Positions 37,427-45,821 of a stretch of 64,000 nt of DNA are shown piece after piece. Each line of letters opens with the position of its first letter. The first letter of the stretch is position 1. The stretch is from positions 30,527 through 94,526 of the forward strand of contig NZ_JAKOIW010000020.1 in the NCBI RefSeq assembly GCF_022206305.1. Direction: 5' to 3'. The notes below the pieces were generated by a model. That model worked only from the letters and a program-made list of their open reading frames with translations, had not been told where the DNA came from and did not search any database. Made by a program: the position numbers and the translations under genes. The stretch comes from Gordonia sp. 'Campus' (lineage in GTDB: Bacteria > Actinomycetota > Actinomycetes > Mycobacteriales > Mycobacteriaceae).

Positions 37427-38719
37427 ATGAGTGGCAAGTCGGGGAACAGGTCTGGATTCAGTGGCGTGCGCCGGATGCGCATGATGGCCGCCGTGGGAGC
37501 GTTGGCCGCTGCGTGCGCGGCCTCGCTCGTGCCCGCGGCCGTCGGGTCGGCGGATGCCGCTGACTTCTACACGCCGCCTCGGTCCTACGCGTCCGACCCC
37601 GGATCGGTGATACGTAGTCAGTCGAGTCCGCTGCTGCTGCAGATCCCCGGCATGCCCGGCCAGTGGCCGGGTACGGCGCGCAAGGTGATGTACACCTCGA
37701 GCCTTCAGGACGGGAAGCCCACCGCCGTCACCGGGACTGTCATCGAACCGACCGCGCCCTGGCGCAGCGGGGGGCCGCGTCCGACCGTTGTCGTCGGGCC
37801 GGGGACGATCGGGCAGGGCGACCAGTGCGCGGCGTCGAAGCTCATGGGATTCCCGCTGGCGGTGGACATCACGCAGCCGAGCATCTCCGTCAACTACACC
37901 GCACCCGAGATGTACTACATGCTCGTCCACGGCGTCCGGGTCTTCATCACCGACTACATCGGCATGGGCACGCCCGGCGTCCACACCTACGTCAACCGGG
38001 CCGAGAGCGGGCACGCGATGCTCGACGGCGCTCGTGCCGCACTCGCCATCTCGGATGCGCCCGCGAATGCGCCCGTGGGCTTCGCGGGGTACTCGCAGGG
38101 TGGCGGCGCGGCGGCCTCCGCGGCCGAACTCGCCCAGACGTATGCACCGGAACTGAACGTGCGGGCGACCTATGCGGGTGCGCCGCCGGCCGACCTGGAG
38201 AAGGTCATCCCGGCCATCGACGGCAGCACGATCGCCGGCGCCATCGGGTTCGCCGTCAACGGCCTCACCGAGCGGTACCCGAAGGTCGCCGAGGTGGTCG
38301 ACCGGGAGACCAATCGAACCGGCAAGGCGGCGTTGAAGCAGCTCGAGAGAAGTTGTATCGGGGACATCATCCCGGCCTTCGGGTTTCAGCGCGTCCAGTC
38401 CTGGACCCGGACCGGCGAGACACTGTCGTCGCTCATCTCGCGGACGCCGGAACTGCAGAAGGTGGTCGGGGAGCAGCGGATCGGGCGCCTCACGCCCAAC
38501 GCGCCGGTCTTCCTCGAGGGTGGACTCCACGACGACGTGATCCCCTACGGGCAGGTCGCGCAGCTCGCCGCGGACTGGCGGGCCCAGGGCGCCGACGTCA
38601 CGTTCGTCACCGATCCCACGCCGCCGATCCTGACGAAGTCGATCGTGAACCACGTCGTCCCGATGCTGGCCACGTTCCTGCCCGGTATGGAGTTCGTCCT
38701 CGGCGAGTTCCGCAAGTAG
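37427..38719 (+). CDS. Secreted lipase (LIP family)
   Basis: This 430-residue protein has an Arg/Met n-region and a signal peptide ending near VGSADAADF (about residue 45). The mature enzyme shows the secretory lipase pattern: FYTPPRSYASDPGSVIRSQ, TGTVIEPTAPW, and the nucleophile elbow GYSQGGGAA with Ser223. The later EGGLHDDVIPYGQ and IVNHVVP supply Asp and His. It probably hydrolyses triacylglycerol or similar esters outside the cell. The ATG at 37427 follows TAGGTT by eight bases. It is divergent from the SipW-type cluster. Confidence 0.85.
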   Translation: MSGKSGNRSGFSGVRRMRMMAAVGALAAACAASLVPAAVGSADAADFYTPPRSYASDPGSVIRSQSSPLLLQIPGMPGQWPGTARKVMYTSSLQDGKPTAVTGTVIEPTAPWRSGGPRPTVVVGPGTIGQGDQCAASKLMGFPLAVDITQPSISVNYTAPEMYYMLVHGVRVFITDYIGMGTPGVHTYVNRAESGHAMLDGARAALAISDAPANAPVGFAGYSQGGGAAASAAELAQTYAPELNVRATYAGAPPADLEKVIPAIDGSTIAGAIGFAVNGLTERYPKVAEVVDRETNRTGKAALKQLERSCIGDIIPAFGFQRVQSWTRTGETLSSLISRTPELQKVVGEQRIGRLTPNAPVFLEGGLHDDVIPYGQVAQLAADWRAQGADVTFVTDPTPPILTKSIVNHVVPMLATFLPGMEFVLGEFRK

Positions 38720-38770
38720 CGCGGGGCGAGGCCCTGTCGGGCACGTCGCTCGGATGGAAGGATCGGGGCC

Positions 38771-39460
38771 ATGAAGGATCCGCACGGGCCGGGCGGCCGC
38801 GCTTCCGGTGACCCCGCCGACGGCGAGCCCGATCGCATCCCGACCCAGGCCGAACTCGACGCCGAAGACCTCGCCGCCCTCGAACGCTCCTCGCGTGATC
38901 GGGATCAGGCCGCGCTCTACCCGCCGCGACCGGCAGATCCGGGGACGCCCCCGGAGGCACTCGCGGTGCACGCCCGGATCGTGTGGTGGGGAGCGGCCGT
39001 CGTGGGGGTCGTCCTGGTGCTCTACGGATTCTTCAGCCTGGGAACCATCACCGACGACCTGCGCGCACGACTCCTCGAGGGGGTGGCCGCCGACCCGGCC
39101 AACGCCGCGCCCGAGAACGAGGTGGACACCCTGGCGGGCTTCTTCCCACCGTTCATGCTGGTGATGATCATCGTCGTCCTCGTCATCGAGTACGCCTGCC
39201 TCGTCGCCGCTGCCACCCATCACAGCCGGCACCTGCGCAACTTCTTCCTCGCCGCAGTCGTCGTCCATCTCCTGTGCATTCCGGTGGGCGTCGACCTGCT
39301 GTTCCGGTACCCGGACGTGTCGTCGATCATGGTCGTCCTGAGCTACCTGCAATTCGGATTGCTCGTGGTCGCGGCGCTCTGCACTCTCCGTCGCCCGGTC
39401 AACCGGTGGCTGCCGGATTCGACGCGGATGAAGCCGACCCGCATGATCCGCGGGCGCTGA
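38771..39460 (+). CDS. Membrane protein of unknown function
   Basis: This 229-residue protein has an acidic, Pro-rich N-terminus (about 65 residues) with TQAELDAEDLAALERSSRDRDQ, then four likely membrane helices: VWWGAAVVGVVLVLYGFFSL, FMLVMIIVVLVIEYACLVAA, FFLAAVVVHLLCIPVGVDLL and MVVLSYLQFGLLVVAAL. No domain is recognised. It lies about 50 bases after the lipase stop and may share its transcript. Function unknown. Confidence 0.7.
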   Translation: MKDPHGPGGRASGDPADGEPDRIPTQAELDAEDLAALERSSRDRDQAALYPPRPADPGTPPEALAVHARIVWWGAAVVGVVLVLYGFFSLGTITDDLRARLLEGVAADPANAAPENEVDTLAGFFPPFMLVMIIVVLVIEYACLVAAATHHSRHLRNFFLAAVVVHLLCIPVGVDLLFRYPDVSSIMVVLSYLQFGLLVVAALCTLRRPVNRWLPDSTRMKPTRMIRGR

Positions 39461-39617
39461 CGGACCGAACCGCCTACTCCTCGCACGCGCTCCTCCGCGT
39501 CACCTGTTGTTGTGACGATCACGTGCGGTCGACGCCCGGTTCCGGAATGTTCGGGCAGTGGGGCGGGTTGGACAGGTCGTCGGCCCGACCCGCTAGTGAC
39601 ATCCAGGAGGATCTCGA
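39461..39617. other. Intergenic region before ohr
   Basis: No gene is seen. AGGAGG (39606-39611) is the ohr ribosome-binding site. No OhrR gene lies nearby, so redox control would act from elsewhere. Confidence 0.5.
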
Positions 39618-40049
39618 ATGGCAATTGAACCGGTGTACAGCATCTCGTCGAAGGCGACCGGAGGCGGTCGTGATGGCGAGGTCGTCTCCGCGAGCGGCCA
39701 CATCGACCTGGATCTCCGCCCGCCGAAGGAACTGGGCGGGAACGGCGAGGGCACCAATCCGGAAGAACTGTTCTCCGCGGGCTACGCGGCCTGCTTCCTC
39801 AGCGCCCTGCGTGCGACCGCCAAACAGGCCGGCGCCTCGGTTCCCGACGCCGCGACGGTCAACGTGACGGTCGGCATCGGCAAGGACCCCGCAGATGGCG
39901 GATTCGGTCTGACCGTCGCCATCGAGGTGTCGTTGCCGGGCCTCGAGGAGGCCAAGGCGAAGGAACTCGCCGATGTCGCCTACGCGTTCTGCCCGTACTC
40001 GAAGGCCACCAAGGGCAACATCGATTCCGAGGTCACCGTCACCGTCTGA
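39618..40049 (+). CDS. ohr: Organic hydroperoxide resistance protein Ohr
   Basis: This 143-residue Ohr/OsmC-family peroxidase has the two redox cysteines Cys59 (GYAACFLSAL) and Cys125 (AFCPYSKAT) in the Ohr arrangement. NPEELFSAGYAACF is the family hallmark. It reduces organic hydroperoxides using lipoylated or dithiol partners. ATG 39618 has AGGAGG at a good distance. The next gene encodes a Dps, so the two form a local oxidative stress pair, though the 108-base gap suggests separate promoters. Confidence 0.95.
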   Translation: MAIEPVYSISSKATGGGRDGEVVSASGHIDLDLRPPKELGGNGEGTNPEELFSAGYAACFLSALRATAKQAGASVPDAATVNVTVGIGKDPADGGFGLTVAIEVSLPGLEEAKAKELADVAYAFCPYSKATKGNIDSEVTVTV

Positions 40050-40157
40050 CGCGGAGTCAGCCCCGGGATCTGTTGCCCGTGACAGCAGACAACTCGTTGC
40101 CGCAGTAGCAGTCTCAGCCCGGACTGCACGGCATGGAAATGAAGGGAGTTCGTGATC

Positions 40158-40634
40158 ATGACCATCACCCCGATTACCAGCACTCTCACCGACGAACAGC
40201 AGACTGTCGCCGGCAAGGCGTTGCAGGACACGCTCGTCGACCTGATCGACCTGTCCCTGATCGCCAAGCAGGCCCACTGGAACGTGGTCGGCAAGCAGTT
40301 CCGTTCGGTGCACCTCGACCTCGACGAGCTCGTCACGGTGTCCCGTGAGTTCACCGATGCGGCCGCCGAGCGTGCCACCGCCATCGGCGTCAGCCCCGAC
40401 GGTCGCGCCGAGACGGTCGCGAAGACCGCTCACACCACCGGATTCGGCGAAGGCTGGACAAAAGACAGCGACGTCGTCGACGCCGTGGTCGCCAATCTGA
40501 AGGCCGTCGTCGCCGGTCTGCGGGACCGTATCGAGGTCACCGAGTCGGCCGACCCGGTGACCCAGGATCTGCTGATCTCGTTCGCATCGAAACTCGAACA
40601 GCTGCACTGGATGTGGCAGGCGCAGGCCGTCTGA
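40158..40634 (+). CDS. dps: Dps-family DNA-protection/ferritin-like protein
   Basis: This 158-residue Dps has the inter-subunit ferroxidase residues in KQAHWNVVGKQFRSVHLDLDE (His40, His52, Asp56). The four-helix length is normal. Dps dodecamers oxidise and store iron with hydrogen peroxide and may bind DNA. ATG 40158 is preferred over GTG 40152, because AAGGGAG lies nine bases upstream of the ATG but only about three from the GTG. The N-terminus is short (MTITPITSTLTDEQQ). A strong hairpin terminator follows. Confidence 0.93.
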   Translation: MTITPITSTLTDEQQTVAGKALQDTLVDLIDLSLIAKQAHWNVVGKQFRSVHLDLDELVTVSREFTDAAAERATAIGVSPDGRAETVAKTAHTTGFGEGWTKDSDVVDAVVANLKAVVAGLRDRIEVTESADPVTQDLLISFASKLEQLHWMWQAQAV

Positions 40635-40659
40635 TCGCCTTCGTCTGACCCTCTCACAG

Positions 40660-40693
40660 CAACGAACCCCGCCGATCCCGGCGGGGTTCGTTG
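40660..40693. terminator. Bidirectional hairpin terminator after dps
   Basis: A perfect 14-bp stem (CAACGAACCCCGCC) with a 6-base loop lies between the convergent dps and membrane protein genes. Confidence 0.8.
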
Positions 40694-40709
40694 TGTCTGG
40701 AACCCGCGT

Positions 40710-41264
40710 TCAGTCGGCGGCGCGGGTGGGCGTCGGGGTCTCCGGCGCCACCTCGTCTTTGTCCGCGTCGTCTTTGTCCGCGTCGTCTTTGTCCGCGTCG
40801 TCGTCCTGCGCGGCGTAGGAGTCGCTGAACGAAACCCGGGGCGTCGTCGCCGAGTGATACAGCGCGACACCGGCGCACACGAGCGTGGCGACCGCGAAGA
40901 TCGCGCAGCCTGCGATGGCGGCGATGTGGCTGACCGTCGCGAAGACGCCGTCGAGGGGCTCGACCGCGAGGGCTCCGGCGCCGGTGAGGGTGGCTCCCAG
41001 CAGGGCCCACGCCGCACTGCGGATCCACGGTGCCACCACGGAGGTGTAGAACAGGCGCTGGTAGATGGTCAGCGAGAACTCGTCGACCGCCGCCAGCCGC
41101 ACCTCGTCGGTGCCGGCCAGGTCGCGCAGTTCGCGAGCGAGCTGCGTGTGCCGTTGCAGCGTCACGGCCTCCCGCTCGCGATAGCGCACGAACGCGACCA
41201 CGCCGAACGCCGCCGCCACGAGTCCCAGCCCGATCATCACACCCCAGTAGTCCACGGCGTTCAC
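40710..41264 (-). CDS. Membrane protein with tandem-repeat acidic tail
   Basis: This 184-residue protein starts with a helix (YWGVMIGLGLVAAAFGVVAF). A hydrophilic segment with LARELRDLAGTDEVRLAAVDEF follows, then two more helices (SAAWALLGATLTGAGAL and SHIAAIAGCAIFAVATLVCAGVAL). The C-terminus is acidic and carries three exact copies of a five-residue Asp/Lys unit (DADKD) encoded by a 15-bp tandem repeat. GTG 41264 gives MNAVDYWGVM. No family is recognised. The repeat is a likely site of copy-number change between strains. Confidence 0.65.
   Translation of the reverse strand: MNAVDYWGVMIGLGLVAAAFGVVAFVRYREREAVTLQRHTQLARELRDLAGTDEVRLAAVDEFSLTIYQRLFYTSVVAPWIRSAAWALLGATLTGAGALAVEPLDGVFATVSHIAAIAGCAIFAVATLVCAGVALYHSATTPRVSFSDSYAAQDDDADKDDADKDDADKDEVAPETPTPTRAAD
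40753..40797. repeat. 3 x 15-bp in-frame tandem repeat
   Basis: Three identical copies of TCGTCTTTGTCCGCG lie in the C-terminal coding region of the membrane protein, giving an Asp/Lys repeat. Confidence 0.9.
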
Positions 41265-41417
41265 GCTACAACTAGAACCTGTTGCAGTCGTGAAGCGGGT
41301 CACACGCCGCAACCGTCGGCGCCGGTCAGCGGACCTGCACGATGGCGGGCCGTCGAAGCCCGGCGCGTGCGCTGCTAGGTTGGGCGACCGTCTGTGCCCC
41401 ACGACGGAAGGACGCGG

Positions 41418-42875
41418 GTGAGAGCTCGAGTGATCGGTACGTCGATCGTCGGCGTGGTCGTCGCCCTCGTCGTCAGCGCATCGGCCACGGGCGAACCCTC
41501 GGACGGCGTCGGTGCGATGGCGAGTCCCGCGCCCGGCATCGAGGTGCTCGGCGGCGGAGAACCGCAGTCGGTCCTGCTCAGCAGGGAGTTGTACGCGCGT
41601 TCCGACGAGGCGATCCTGCTGGGTGTCGGGGCCGCCGACGATCCGGCAGTGCGCGACCACGCCGGTCGCGTGGCGCGTGAGCGACACGTGCCGGTCCTGG
41701 CGGTGACACCGCGCACCGCATCCGAAGTGTCCCGCGAACTGCGGCGGCTCGGTGTGACCACCGAGGTCCGGCTCGGTCGGGTCGACGGCATCGACGACGG
41801 CCGTGAGACGGTGGATCTCGCTGCTGTGCGCGGCAACGCGGAACGTCGGGGCCCGGAACCGTTGATGATGATGACCCACGATGCTCCGGTCGACGCCGCG
41901 TTGACCGCACGATCGGCGGCCCGGGTCGTCGAACTGCCCGTGCCCGATCCGCGATCGACTGCCGAAGCTATCGGCGCGCTCGACCCGGCCGGGGCCGGGT
42001 CCGGGGCGATACGGGCTGTGGGGCCCGCCTTCGGCAGCACCGCGGAGTTCGCCCGTCGAGTCGACCAGGCCCGGACGACACCAGAACTGCCCGGCGGCGG
42101 ACAGGTCGTCTTCCCGGGGCGCCGGATGGTCGCGCTGTACGGTTCGCCGGGCGCGCCCGCCCTGGGGCCGCTCGGCCGCCAGGACATCCCGGCCTCGATC
42201 GAACGGGCCCGGCGCCTCGCCGCCGACTATCAGCGGGTGAGTGCCGAGCCGGTGGTACCCGCGTTCGAGATCATCGCGACGGTGGCCTCCGCCGAACCGG
42301 GGCCCGGGTCGACCTACACCAACATGATCGATCCCGAGACCCTGCGGCCGTGGGTCGAGGCGGCCGGCCGCGCCGGGGTGTACGTGACCCTCGACCTCCA
42401 GCCGGGTCGCATGGACTTCCTGGCGCAGGCACGGCGGTACGCGGACCTCCTTGCGCAACCGCACGTGGGACTGGCGCTGGACCCGGAATGGCGGCTGAAG
42501 CCCGATCAGGTGCACCTGACCCAGATCGGATCGGTCGGCGCCGATGAGGTGAACCGGACGTCGGCATGGCTCGCCGACCTCGTCCGGAGTCGGCATCTGC
42601 CGCAGAAACTGTTCGTGCTGCACCAGTTCGACGCCGGGATGCTCGCCGACCGGGGCCGCATCGTCACCGACCGCGACGAGTTGCAGGTCGTCGTGCACGC
42701 CGACGGGCACGGTGCCCCCGACGTGAAGATGGAAACGTGGCGCAGATTGATCACCGATCTCCCCGCAGGGGTGTGGATGGGCTGGAAGAATTTCTACACG
42801 GAGGACAAGCCGACGTTCTCGCCGGAGACCACGCTGGCGGTGCGCCCCTCGCCCTGGTTCGTGTCATATCAGTGA
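41418..42875 (+). CDS. Exported protein with cell-wall-binding-repeat-like N-domain and barrel-like C-domain
   Basis: This 485-residue protein starts with a signal or anchor segment (VIGTSIVGVVVALVVSASA). Residues about 35-160 (SRELYARSDEAILLGVGAADD, HVPVLAVTPRTASEVSRELRRLGV) have the rhythm of cell wall-binding repeat 2. The second half (from about 230) alternates strands and helices like a TIM barrel (GVYVTLDLQPGRMDFLAQ, GLALDPEWRLKPDQ, LFVLHQFDAGM, WMGWKNFY). No catalytic pair can be proven, though Glu and Asp at strand ends would fit a glycoside hydrolase. GTG 41418 follows GGAAGGA. I do not recognise a named family. Confidence 0.6.
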   Translation: MRARVIGTSIVGVVVALVVSASATGEPSDGVGAMASPAPGIEVLGGGEPQSVLLSRELYARSDEAILLGVGAADDPAVRDHAGRVARERHVPVLAVTPRTASEVSRELRRLGVTTEVRLGRVDGIDDGRETVDLAAVRGNAERRGPEPLMMMTHDAPVDAALTARSAARVVELPVPDPRSTAEAIGALDPAGAGSGAIRAVGPAFGSTAEFARRVDQARTTPELPGGGQVVFPGRRMVALYGSPGAPALGPLGRQDIPASIERARRLAADYQRVSAEPVVPAFEIIATVASAEPGPGSTYTNMIDPETLRPWVEAAGRAGVYVTLDLQPGRMDFLAQARRYADLLAQPHVGLALDPEWRLKPDQVHLTQIGSVGADEVNRTSAWLADLVRSRHLPQKLFVLHQFDAGMLADRGRIVTDRDELQVVVHADGHGAPDVKMETWRRLITDLPAGVWMGWKNFYTEDKPTFSPETTLAVRPSPWFVSYQ

Positions 42876-43010
42876 TCGCGGAGTGATCGCCGGCGCCGAA
42901 CCGATGGGACCCGGGCACCACGAGGCGAGACCTTCACCCGAACCGGGCCCCGGCCGGTGCCCGGTCGATCGCGGCCCCGCGAGGACCGCACTGATGTGAA
43001 GGAGCCTCCG

Positions 43011-44387
43011 GTGGCCTCTCCCACGGCAACCCTCCCCGGCGCAGACGAACTCGCCGCCATCCCGGACCCTTCTGAGCGCAGGGACCCGCTCGACATCCTC
43101 GCCGTTCAGGCGCAGAGCCGTGTCGCCGACCTCATCCCGGTGCGCCACGCCCGGATGTCGGCCACCCCCTTCACGTTCTATCGGGGTGCCGCGGCGGTGA
43201 TGTCCGACGACCTGTCGCGCACACCGGACACGGGGATCATCACGCAGTTGTGCGGCGACGCACATCTGAGCAACCTGGGCTTGTTCTTCAGTCCCGAACG
43301 ACGAATGGTGTTCGACCTCAACGACTTCGACGAAACGCATGTCGGACCGTTCGAGTGGGATGTCAAGCGGTTGGCCGCGAGCTTCGCGATTGCCGGTCGC
43401 AACAACGGGTTCGACGACCGGATCAACCGCAAGGTCGCCAAGACCGTCGCCAAGGCATACCGCCGCACCATCATCCGCAGCGTTGGGCGGACAACCCTCG
43501 AATGTTGGTACGCGGGTATCGATGTCGACGATTTCCTCCGCGAGTTCGGACCCAAACTGGACACGTCCATGAGTGAGCGCACGCAGAAGGCGCTCACCAA
43601 GGCGCGGCACCGCGACAGCGCGCAGGCACTCGCGAAACTCTGCGTCATCGACGACGCGGGGAGCGCGCACATCCGCAGCGACCCACCGTTGCTCGTACCG
43701 CTGCGCGAACGTTTCCCGGCCGAGACCGCCGATGTCGTCGCCGACCGGATACGGGAACGGGTGAACAGCTATCGCGACACCCTGCCGCTGCACGTGCAGT
43801 CTCTTCTCGCGCAGTTCTCCATGGTCGACATCGCCTTCAAGGTGGTCGGTGTGGGCAGCGTCGGCACGCGCGCCTGGATCGTGCTGCTGATCGGCAAGAA
43901 CCTCGACGACCCGTTGTTCCTGCAGGTGAAGGAGGCGCAGCGGTCCGTCCTCGCCGACCACGTACCCGCGTCCGGCTTCGACAACCAGGGACAACGGGTG
44001 GTGGAGGGGCAGCGACTGCTCCAGGCCGCCAGCGACCTGTTCCTGGGCTGGTCGACCGGGATCGACGAGAACGGTGAGCGTCGCGACTTCTACGTACGCC
44101 AGCTACGCGACGGCAAGGGGTCCGTGGTGGTCGAAGCACTCGGCCCCGAGGGCATGAAGCTGTACGCCCAGCTGTGCGGGATGGTTCTCGCACAGGCGCA
44201 CGCACGTACCGCGAGCCGTTTCGACATCGCCCGATATCTGGACGGCACCAAGGGTTTCAGCGGCGCAATCGCCGATTTCTCGGTGGATTACGCCGATCTC
44301 AACGACGGCGACCACGCGAAGATGATGGCCGCCATCGACCGCGGCGACCTCGAGGTGTACGACTTGGCGGGGGAGGGAAAGCACTGA
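43011..44387 (+). CDS. DUF2252 family protein
   Basis: This 458-residue protein matches DUF2252: RHARMSATPFTFYRGAAAVM, CGDAHLSNLGLF, and FDLNDFDETHVGPFEWDVKRLAAS are the typical conserved blocks. The GDAHLSN/DLNDFDE pair resembles the catalytic HxxN and Asp of aminoglycoside-phosphotransferase-like kinases, so kinase activity is a reasonable but unproven guess. GTG 43011 is preferred (AAGGAG seven bases before); GTG 42996 is in frame but lacks such a site. Neighbours give no pathway hint. The protein is cytosolic by sequence. Confidence 0.85.
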   Translation: MASPTATLPGADELAAIPDPSERRDPLDILAVQAQSRVADLIPVRHARMSATPFTFYRGAAAVMSDDLSRTPDTGIITQLCGDAHLSNLGLFFSPERRMVFDLNDFDETHVGPFEWDVKRLAASFAIAGRNNGFDDRINRKVAKTVAKAYRRTIIRSVGRTTLECWYAGIDVDDFLREFGPKLDTSMSERTQKALTKARHRDSAQALAKLCVIDDAGSAHIRSDPPLLVPLRERFPAETADVVADRIRERVNSYRDTLPLHVQSLLAQFSMVDIAFKVVGVGSVGTRAWIVLLIGKNLDDPLFLQVKEAQRSVLADHVPASGFDNQGQRVVEGQRLLQAASDLFLGWSTGIDENGERRDFYVRQLRDGKGSVVVEALGPEGMKLYAQLCGMVLAQAHARTASRFDIARYLDGTKGFSGAIADFSVDYADLNDGDHAKMMAAIDRGDLEVYDLAGEGKH

Positions 44388-44441
44388 CCTGCCCGGCCCG
44401 GTGACGATCGACGGGTCCGGTGCAGCGGCGAGAGGAGACGA

Positions 44442-45821
44442 ATGGACGACGCGACGTTGCGGGAGCGGGTGGCCGAGCTCATGCCCCGGGCGAAGACCGA
44501 CCTGGCCGAGATGGTGCGATTCCGTTCGGTCCACGATCCGCAGCAGTTCCCGGTGGACGAGTGCGACGGGATGGTCGACTGGGTGCTGCGTGCCTTCCGC
44601 GAGCTCGGCGTCGACGACGCGGCGGCGCACGTCACCAGCGACGGCAGCAAGGCGATCACCGGCAGCATCCCCGGACCCGAGGGGGCGCCGACGGTCCTGC
44701 TGTACTTCCACCACGACGTGCAACCGCCGCTGGGTGACGACGAATGGGATTCTCCCGTCTGGGAACTCACCGAACGCAACGGCCGTTGGTACGGACGCGG
44801 CGCCGCCGACTGCAAGGGCAACATCGCCGTCCACCTCACCGCGCTGCGCGCTCTCGCCGGGGAAGCGGGCGTGACCGTCAAGATCGTCGGTGAGGGGTCG
44901 GAGGAGCAGGGGACCGGTGGGCTCGAGGACTTCGCGGTCCGCCACCCGGAACTCCTGCGCGCCGACGCGATCCTGATCGCCGACTCGGGCAACTTCGCGG
45001 TCGGCGCACCGAGTCTCACCACGACGCTGCGTGGGATCGCCAACATCGAGGTGACGGTCGAGACCCTGGGTTCGGCCATGCACTCGGGGATGTTCGGCGG
45101 CGCGGCTCCCGATGCGCTCGCAGCCCTCATCTCGATGCTGGCGACGTTGCGCGACGAGCACGGGAACACCACGATCACCGGCCTCGATGCCGACGCGGAG
45201 TGGTCCGGTGTCGCCTATCCGCCCGAGCGGTTCCGTGCGGATGCGACGGTTCTCGACGGTGTCGACCTCGTGGGTTCGGGATCGGTCTCCGACATGGTGT
45301 GGGCCCGGCCGGCGGCCACCGTCCTCGGCATCGACTGTCCGCCGGTGGTGGGGTCGTCGGCGGCCGTTCAACCGCGGGCACGGGCACGGATCAACCTGCG
45401 GGTGCCGCCGGGCATGGATGCCGTTTACGCCCAGGACGCGCTCATCGAACACCTGCGCAGCGTCACACCCTGGAACGCGCGCGTGAGCTTCGAGCGCGAG
45501 GCGGTGGGCTCGCCGTTCGTCGGATCCACCAGCGGTCCCGCCTACGAGACGCTGACCGACGCCTTGCGGACGGCGTACGGCACCGACGTCCTGATCCAGG
45601 GCCAAGGCGGATCGATCCCGCTGTGCAACGTCCTTCAGACCACTTTCCCCGAAGCCGAGATCATGCTGTTCGGTGTCGAGGAACCACAGTGCCTGATCCA
45701 CGCGCCCAACGAGAGCGTCGATCCGTCGGAGATCGAACGGATCGCGCTCGCCGAGGCGTTGTTCCTCCGCGACTTCGCGGCTCGGGCGACACCGTCCGCC
45801 GGCACGGCCGACGCAGATTAG
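44442..45821 (+). CDS. M20-family dipeptidase/peptidase
   Basis: This 459-residue M20/M25/M40 metallopeptidase has the di-zinc ligands His91 (FHHDVQPP), Asp123 (GRGAADCKGN), the catalytic Glu154/Glu155 (EGSEEQGTGG), Asp181 (ADSGNF), and a C-terminal His in LIHAPNESVD. A dimerisation (lid) domain lies between about 205 and 330. Relatives hydrolyse dipeptides or amidated amino acids. ATG 44442 has GAGAGGAGA a few bases upstream. It follows the DUF2252 gene by 54 bases. It overlaps the next, convergent gene by four bases at the stop. Confidence 0.9.
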   Translation: MDDATLRERVAELMPRAKTDLAEMVRFRSVHDPQQFPVDECDGMVDWVLRAFRELGVDDAAAHVTSDGSKAITGSIPGPEGAPTVLLYFHHDVQPPLGDDEWDSPVWELTERNGRWYGRGAADCKGNIAVHLTALRALAGEAGVTVKIVGEGSEEQGTGGLEDFAVRHPELLRADAILIADSGNFAVGAPSLTTTLRGIANIEVTVETLGSAMHSGMFGGAAPDALAALISMLATLRDEHGNTTITGLDADAEWSGVAYPPERFRADATVLDGVDLVGSGSVSDMVWARPAATVLGIDCPPVVGSSAAVQPRARARINLRVPPGMDAVYAQDALIEHLRSVTPWNARVSFEREAVGSPFVGSTSGPAYETLTDALRTAYGTDVLIQGQGGSIPLCNVLQTTFPEAEIMLFGVEEPQCLIHAPNESVDPSEIERIALAEALFLRDFAARATPSAGTADAD

